Origin: CAYJBH01 sp964368815
GTDB taxonomy: Bacteria > Bacillota > Clostridia > Oscillospirales > Ruminococcaceae
Direction of reading: 5' to 3'
Assembly: GCA_964368815.1 (NCBI GenBank)
Contig: CAYJDA010000002.1
Coordinates: 62,001 to 126,000 of the forward strand
Length of the DNA: 64,000 nucleotides
Shown here piece after piece: positions 59,312 to 64,000 of the stretch. The first letter of the stretch is position 1, and each line of letters opens with the position of its first letter. Made by a program: the position numbers and the translations under genes. The notes beneath the pieces are model-generated. The model was not told the origin of the DNA, searched no databases, and saw only the letters and a list, made by a program, of their open reading frames with translations.

Positions 59312-61204
59312 TTATAAACTCTCGGCCTCTTTTACAAAGGCATCGCTTGAGGCATCCGAAGGCATGCGCCAATCGGCGCGAGGTGAGAGCGTTACCGATC
59401 CGATTTTTGTTCCGTCCGGCATACAGCTGCGTTTATACTGCTGTGCAAAGAATCGGCGATAAAACAATATCAACCAGTGTTTTATAGTGTCAACATCAAA
59501 TTCATTTTTAAAGGCAATTTTTGCCAACGCAAAGGTGTGTGACGGCCTTCTTCCCCATCTTATTGTATGGTATAAAAAGAAGTCATGCAGTACATATGGT
59601 CCAACAATTTCCTCTGTTTGCTGGTCGATATTACCGTCCTTGCTCGGAATAAGTTCCGGGCTTACAGGTGTTTTAATAATATCTTGTAATACCTCTTCCA
59701 GCACACCACCCATACGAACCGCCTCATATTCTACTAAAACCCTAACAAGAGTTTTAGGCACACCGGCGTTTACACCATACATGCTCATATGGTCGCCGTT
59801 ATAGGTTGCAAATCCAAGTGCGAGCTCCGAAAGGTCGCCTGTTCCTACTACTATACCCTGCTCCTTGTTGGAAAGATCCATCAGTATCAGAGTTCTTATT
59901 CTTGCCTGAGCATTTTCGAAGGTTACATCAGTAGACTTGCCATCGTGCCCTATATCTTTAAAATGTTGTTCTACCGAATCATGAATATCAATCTCTCTAA
60001 GGCTAACTCCAAGTTCACTACAAAGCGACTGGGCATTATTTCGAGTGCGCTCACTTGTTCCAAAACAGGGCATAGTGACAGCGATAATGTTATCAAGCGG
60101 CAAGTTTAAATGCAAAAATGCTCGCCTTATGCACAGCAACGCCAAGGTGCTATCTAAGCCACCGGATATTCCTATAACTACTTTTTTACATTTAATATGC
60201 TCAAGCCTTTGTACCAAACCCATAGATTGAAGTTTTAATATCATTTCACATCTTGACGACCACTGGGCACTGTCCTGCGGGATAAACGGGTTCGGGTCGA
60301 TATGTCGAATCAACTCCGCTTGCTCGCTATGCATAGAAAATTTGATTACTGAATAGCCATCATTTTGTGCTGAAAAGGTGTTCATTCTGCTTCGGTCATA
60401 CTGTATTGAATAAAGATCCAAATCAGTGACAGCGGGCTGTTCTTCAAATGGCTGTGTCTCGGCTAAAACATATCCATTTTCGGCAATTAACTGATGACCC
60501 GAATACACCGTGTCGGTACTGCTCTCGCCTCGCCCGGCGTTTGCATATACATATCCACAGACAAGTCTTTGTGAAATATTTTTTAGTAGTGCACGGCGAA
60601 ACTCGGCCTTACCTACCGTTTCGTTACTTGCCGAAAGGTTGCAAATTATCGTTGCGCCGTTTAGCGTATGATGTGTTGATGGTGGAGTTGCAGACCAAAA
60701 GTCCTCACAAATCTCCAGCGCCAGCATAAACTCCGGACGTTCCTGCCACTGAAAGATTAAATCGGTTCCAAACGCAACCTCGTCGCCAAATAACTCTATA
60801 CTCTCCATCCTGCTCGGTGCAGGGGCAAAATATCTTTGCTCGTAAAACTCGCCATAATTTGGCAGAAAAGTTTTCGGTACTATTCCGAGAAGTTTTCCTC
60901 TACATAAAACAGCACCTACATTATATATTTTCCCTCTAACCCTCATTGGTAAACCAACAACAAAAACCGTATGGTATGCCGCACTTTCCTTCACAAGAAG
61001 TTGAAGCGTTGTTAGTGCATCGTTTAACAACTTTTGTTGTAAAAAAAGGTCTCCACAGGTATAACCGGTTATACAGAGCTCCTGAAATGATAGCAGCTGC
61101 ACCGGTTGCAGGGATTTCATTTTTTCTATAATTGCCTGCCCGTTAGCAGCACAGTCAGCAACCGACACCCGAATATTTGTCGCGGCAACCCTTACAAAAT
61201 TCAT
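59312..61204 (-). CDS. nadE: Glutamine-dependent NAD+ synthetase
   Basis: 630 residues, the large glutamine-hydrolysing form. An N-terminal nitrilase-like amidase (with LSFQELCITGYTC for the Glu, PKTFLPNYGEFYE for the Lys, and ALEICEDFW for the Cys) is fused to the ATP-dependent synthetase with the P-loop VIGISGGLDSTLAL. It converts deamido-NAD to NAD using ammonia from glutamine. I start at the ATG at 61204, after AAGGTG; the TTG one codon earlier is less likely. Its stop is 2 bp from the stop of the convergent dockerin gene. Confidence 0.95.
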   Translation of the reverse strand: MNFVRVAATNIRVSVADCAANGQAIIEKMKSLQPVQLLSFQELCITGYTCGDLFLQQKLLNDALTTLQLLVKESAAYHTVFVVGLPMRVRGKIYNVGAVLCRGKLLGIVPKTFLPNYGEFYEQRYFAPAPSRMESIELFGDEVAFGTDLIFQWQERPEFMLALEICEDFWSATPPSTHHTLNGATIICNLSASNETVGKAEFRRALLKNISQRLVCGYVYANAGRGESSTDTVYSGHQLIAENGYVLAETQPFEEQPAVTDLDLYSIQYDRSRMNTFSAQNDGYSVIKFSMHSEQAELIRHIDPNPFIPQDSAQWSSRCEMILKLQSMGLVQRLEHIKCKKVVIGISGGLDSTLALLCIRRAFLHLNLPLDNIIAVTMPCFGTSERTRNNAQSLCSELGVSLREIDIHDSVEQHFKDIGHDGKSTDVTFENAQARIRTLILMDLSNKEQGIVVGTGDLSELALGFATYNGDHMSMYGVNAGVPKTLVRVLVEYEAVRMGGVLEEVLQDIIKTPVSPELIPSKDGNIDQQTEEIVGPYVLHDFFLYHTIRWGRRPSHTFALAKIAFKNEFDVDTIKHWLILFYRRFFAQQYKRSCMPDGTKIGSVTLSPRADWRMPSDASSDAFVKEAESL

Positions 61205-61264
61205 CAAACACCTTCCGTTAAAATGTACTTAGCCAACCTACACCATGAGAACTTAAAAACAAAT

Positions 61265-61301
61265 AACGCTGAACTCAATTTCACGAATTGGGCTCGGCGT
61301 T
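61265..61301 (-). terminator. Terminator after tRNA-Pro
   Basis: AACGCTGA pairs with TCGGCGTT (one G-T) with AATT/AATT inside; on the minus strand the stem is followed by ATTTGTTTTTAAG. It starts 4 bp after the tRNA 3' end. Confidence 0.75.
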
Positions 61302-61305
61302 ACGC

Positions 61306-61382
61306 TGGTCGAGGTGACAGGATTCGAACCTGCGGCCTCTGCGTCCCGAACGCAGCGCTCTACCAAACTGAGCCACACCTCG
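61306..61382 (-). tRNA. tRNA-Pro (anticodon CGG)
   Basis: Minus-strand cloverleaf: acceptor CGAGGTG/CACCTCG, anticodon arm CTGCG-TTCGGGA-CGCAG with anticodon CGG and G37, T loop GTTCGAATC, encoded CCA. Confidence 0.95.
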
Positions 61383-61404
61383 CGATACTATCTCACTGGT
61401 AATT

Positions 61405-61433
61405 ATTATAACAAAGGTATAAAAAAAAGTCAA
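61405..61433 (-). promoter_or_regulatory. tRNA-Pro promoter
   Basis: On the minus strand: TTGACT (61433-61428), 17-bp spacer, TATAAT (61410-61405), 22 bp before the tRNA. Confidence 0.85.
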
Positions 61434-61450
61434 TGATTTTTTATCATGGT

Positions 61451-61533
61451 AAACCCTTTAATTAAAACAATAAAATGATTATATATTCATCGCATTTGTG
61501 ATAGATATATAATCATTTATTGTTATAGGGTTT
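61451..61533 (-). terminator. Long imperfect hairpin after gcvPB
   Basis: AAACCCT (61451-61457) pairs with AGGGTTT (61527-61533), and ATGATTATATAT with ATATATAATCAT, with ACAATAA/TTATTGT between. It begins 2 bp after the gcvPB stop and probably forms its 3' end or terminator. Confidence 0.7.
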
Positions 61534-61535
61534 AA

Positions 61536-62957
61536 TTAAAATGTTAGCTTAGGATTTCTTGCGGCAGAAGCCTCGTCGGGCCTTGAAACTATCTTGTTGT
61601 AGGGTGCTTTCTCAAAATAATCGGGATTGCTTTTTGCCTTTTCGCAAATTTCAATGATACTGTTTGCTACTTCATCAATAGTTTGTTTACTCTCGGTTTC
61701 TGTCGGCTCAAACATCAATGCCTCAGGCACTAATAACGGGAAATACATTGTTGGAGGATGTAGTCCTGCATCCTGCATAGCCTTTGCTATATCTCCTGCC
61801 GAAACGCCATATTCCTCTTTATAGCTCTTTGCTGAGGCTACAAACTCATGGTAAGTGTCGGCCTCATAAACAGGAGGAAAAACTTCACGCAGAAGGTGCT
61901 TAAGGTAGTTGGCATTTAATACAGCCATACAGCTGGCTTCTCTTAATCCATCGCCGCCAAGAGAGAGCATATAAGAATATGCACGAAGAAGAACTGCAAC
62001 ATTTCCATGAAAAGCCTTTACACTTCCAACCGACTTTTCCGGAACAACTAAGCTGTATGTTCCATTCTCACAGCGAACAACAGGTGCAGGCAAGAACGGA
62101 GCAAGAAAATCACGACAAACTATCGGGCCACTTCCCGGTCCACCGCCACCATGTGGTGTTGCAAGGGTTTTATGAACATTAAAATGGCAGAGGTCAAATC
62201 CCATATCACCGGGCTTTGCAACGCCCATAATAGCATTAAGGTTGGCGCCGTCGTAGTAACATATTACGCCGTTTTCATGACACATTTTTGTTATTTTTGG
62301 AATATCTGTCTCGAATATTCCGAGGGTATTGGGATTTGTTAGCATGAGTGCCGCAACATCATCCGATAAAACCTCACTCAGCTTTTCGAGATCTACTCTA
62401 CCATATTCATTTGAAGGGATATCAACCGTTGTGTATCCGCACATAACGGCTGTTGCCGGGTTGGTACCATGCGCTGTATCCGGAACAATTATTTTTGTTC
62501 TGCCTGTTTCGTTACGGCTCTCGTTGTAAGCTTTAATCACCAGTATGGCGGCGTACTCACCGTGAGCTCCTGCCGCGGGCGATAGAGCTGCAACATCAAG
62601 ATTTGTAAGTGCACATAGCGCTTTTTCACATTCATGCATAGCACGTAAAATCCCCTGAACATCCTGTTGTGGGGCCAGTGGATGTAGCTGAGAAAAACTC
62701 GGAGAATTAACTACTCGCTCTGCTACCTTTGGGTTATGCTTCATGGTACAGCTGCCCAAAGGATAAAATCCACTACTCACAGCAAAACATTCATCAGAAA
62801 GAGCCTTGTAGTGACGAGATAGCTCCGGCTCAGCCAGGCAAGGAATGTCCGGCGTTTTTCCGAGAAGCTCCTCACTGGGCATACGCTGAGGAACTGTTAG
62901 TGTAGGGAACAGATTACTATGGTGACCTGCCGCGGGACGCTCAAAAATAGTTTTCAT
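61536..62957 (-). CDS. gcvPB: Glycine dehydrogenase (decarboxylating) subunit 2
   Basis: 473 residues, the PLP-carrying half of split glycine decarboxylase (P protein). The PLP-lysine motif is HFNVHKTLATPHGGGGPGSG, with GSCTMKHNP and AALSPAAGAHGEYA also typical of the family. It decarboxylates glycine with GcvPA and passes the aminomethyl group to GcvH. It begins 2 bp after the gcvPA stop. The other gcv genes would be to the right, outside the window. Confidence 0.96.
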   Translation of the reverse strand: MKTIFERPAAGHHSNLFPTLTVPQRMPSEELLGKTPDIPCLAEPELSRHYKALSDECFAVSSGFYPLGSCTMKHNPKVAERVVNSPSFSQLHPLAPQQDVQGILRAMHECEKALCALTNLDVAALSPAAGAHGEYAAILVIKAYNESRNETGRTKIIVPDTAHGTNPATAVMCGYTTVDIPSNEYGRVDLEKLSEVLSDDVAALMLTNPNTLGIFETDIPKITKMCHENGVICYYDGANLNAIMGVAKPGDMGFDLCHFNVHKTLATPHGGGGPGSGPIVCRDFLAPFLPAPVVRCENGTYSLVVPEKSVGSVKAFHGNVAVLLRAYSYMLSLGGDGLREASCMAVLNANYLKHLLREVFPPVYEADTYHEFVASAKSYKEEYGVSAGDIAKAMQDAGLHPPTMYFPLLVPEALMFEPTETESKQTIDEVANSIIEICEKAKSNPDYFEKAPYNKIVSRPDEASAARNPKLTF

Positions 62958-62959
62958 AA

Positions 62960-64000
62960 TTATTTCGCCCCTCCTTTGATACAGTTTTTTATCAGCTCAG
63001 CCATCAAAACAATTTCTTCAGGGCGATTAAGCTCGGTAAAGCACCACAAGATGCCGTCCGGCGTTTTGTTTCCGCCCAGTATGTTATTATTTCTCAGTTC
63101 TTCTAAAATAACATCATCCATCTCAGATTTTGTTACAAATTCAAATAAAAAGTCTCCTTTAAACACCGGGTTAATTCCATCGATGCCGCAAAGACAATCA
63201 TAAGCATAGTGGGCAAGCGAATAGCTGTCAACTGCCAGTTGACGTAACCCTTCACCACCTACTGCCGCCATAAAAATTGCAGCTCGCAGAGCGCAATTTG
63301 CCTGATTAGAGCAGATGTTACTGCCTGCCTTTTCACGTCGAATATGTTGCTCTCTTGCCTGCAATGTAAGAACATACGCTTTTTTACCGTTTCGGTCTAC
63401 CGTTTCGCCGACTATTCTACCCGGCAATTTACGTGCAAGTTTTTGTGTAGTGGCCATAAAACCAAGGTAAGGCCCGCCAAAAGCCATCGGTAAGCCGAGA
63501 GGCTGTGCTTCACCTACCGCAATATCAGCATTGCATTCACCCGGAGATTTTAATAGCGCCGAGGCGTGTGGATGTATTCCCATAACCGCGAGTGCACCGG
63601 CCGCATGGATACAATCTACTAAAGCAGGGGCATCTTCTATAATTCCGTATCGGTTGGGTTGCTCAAAATACACCGCAGCTACATCAGAGCCTATTTCGGT
63701 GAACTGGGTTTTACCATCCTTGGAAGGAGCCGTTCTAAGCTCAACGTTTCGACCGTATGCATATGTCTTTATAACTGCAGCAACCTCAGGTTTAATAGCA
63801 TCGCTTATTAAAATCACATTGCGTTTTTTATCGAGACACATAACGCATGCCTCAGCTGCGGCGGTAGCACCGTCGTAGACTGATGCATTTGAAACCTGCA
63901 TATCGGTTAATCTACATATCAGGCTTTGATACTCAAATATCGACTGAAGTATTCCCTGAGAAATTTCAGCCTGATAGGGAGTATAGGCAGTTAAAAATTC
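62960..64000 (-). CDS. gcvPA: Glycine dehydrogenase (decarboxylating) subunit 1 (5' end cut by window)
   Basis: The visible C-terminal 346 residues are the GcvPA half of split P protein. The frame stays open to the window edge and reads FLTAYTPYQAEISQGILQ, then the family motifs SVYDGATAAAEAC (seen as NASVYDGATAAAEA) and LGLPMAFGGPYLGFMA, ending in RGAK-like Gly-Ala-Lys. The internal ATG at 63901 is not the start. The missing N-terminus should be about 100 residues. It is coupled to gcvPB by a 2-bp gap. Confidence 0.95.
   Translation of the reverse strand, partial: EFLTAYTPYQAEISQGILQSIFEYQSLICRLTDMQVSNASVYDGATAAAEACVMCLDKKRNVILISDAIKPEVAAVIKTYAYGRNVELRTAPSKDGKTQFTEIGSDVAAVYFEQPNRYGIIEDAPALVDCIHAAGALAVMGIHPHASALLKSPGECNADIAVGEAQPLGLPMAFGGPYLGFMATTQKLARKLPGRIVGETVDRNGKKAYVLTLQAREQHIRREKAGSNICSNQANCALRAAIFMAAVGGEGLRQLAVDSYSLAHYAYDCLCGIDGINPVFKGDFLFEFVTKSEMDDVILEELRNNNILGGNKTPDGILWCFTELNRPEEIVLMAELIKNCIKGGAK

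Noticed and set aside
1..64000. Insertion sequences, phage genes, rRNA or a replication origin
   Set aside because: No transposase, integrase, phage structural gene, rRNA segment, or DnaA-box cluster was recognised anywhere in the window.

Overview
The window looks like a chromosomal segment of a low-to-mid GC Gram-positive anaerobe of the class Clostridia, probably near the Oscillospirales/Ruminococcus-type lineages. Evidence: the gene order SRP RNA-dnaX-ybaB-recR beside mfd-pth-prs; many TTG starts with strong AGGAGG-type ribosome binding sites; many near-consensus sigma-A promoters (TTGACA/17/TATAAT); split glycine decarboxylase genes gcvPA and gcvPB; a BofC-like domain protein suggesting a spore former; a formylglycine-type sulfatase; a dockerin; and ferredoxin-like iron-sulfur clusters. 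I see no insertion sequence, phage or CRISPR array. Both ends are cut: ftsH at the left (3' end missing) and gcvPA at the right (5' end missing).

Layout. 1-5.3 kb: ftsH diverging from a two-component system across four 11-bp direct repeats, a MazG-like pyrophosphatase gene, and a GntR(YtrA)-controlled ABC transporter. 5.4-14 kb: a leftward housekeeping block (recR, ybaB, dnaX, SRP RNA, mfd, pth, prs, and a stand-alone GlmU acetyltransferase domain). 14-23.8 kb: two sugar-isomerase-like TIM barrels; a peptidoglycan-binding protein behind four tandem 16-bp palindromes; an ECF vitamin transporter diverging from a MocR regulator; upp; a lone ParB/Noc; yebC; a membrane pseudokinase with PASTA-like repeats; and a degenerate glycosyltransferase. 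23.9-33 kb: HtrA protease, acyl-ACP thioesterase coupled to a DUF4091 protein, an acetyltransferase with an oligopeptide-binding lipoprotein, three tRNAs (Lys, Met, Glu), a MATE pump and an amidohydrolase.

33-46 kb is an envelope/lipid region. A flavin desaturase-like gene is followed by homologues of the staphyloxanthin enzymes CrtQ and CrtO, then an iron-sulfur aldo/keto reductase. A leftward operon of a class A penicillin-binding protein plus five glycan-type genes (epimerase, TIM-barrel isomerase, two family 2 glycosyltransferases, an FAD oxidoreductase) follows. Next come a BofC-like protein and a DUF368 polyprenyl-phosphate translocase-like protein. 46-50.5 kb: pnp, rpsO, and trpB2 under a classical attenuator: a leader peptide with tandem Trp codons followed by a terminator. 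50.5-59.3 kb: a catabolic run (sulfatase, AraD-type epimerase, alpha-L-rhamnosidase, acetyltransferase) and a large secreted GLUG/Ig-like/dockerin protein. 59.3-64 kb: glutamine-dependent NAD synthetase, tRNA-Pro, gcvPB and gcvPA.

The observations I would check first are the trpB2 leader peptide/attenuator, the crtQ-crtO pair without crtM, the tandem palindromes at 16179-16242, the zinc-ribbon/pseudokinase/PASTA protein, and the uncharacterised glycan operon coupled to the penicillin-binding protein. All functions are read from sequence motifs and remembered families; no searches were run.
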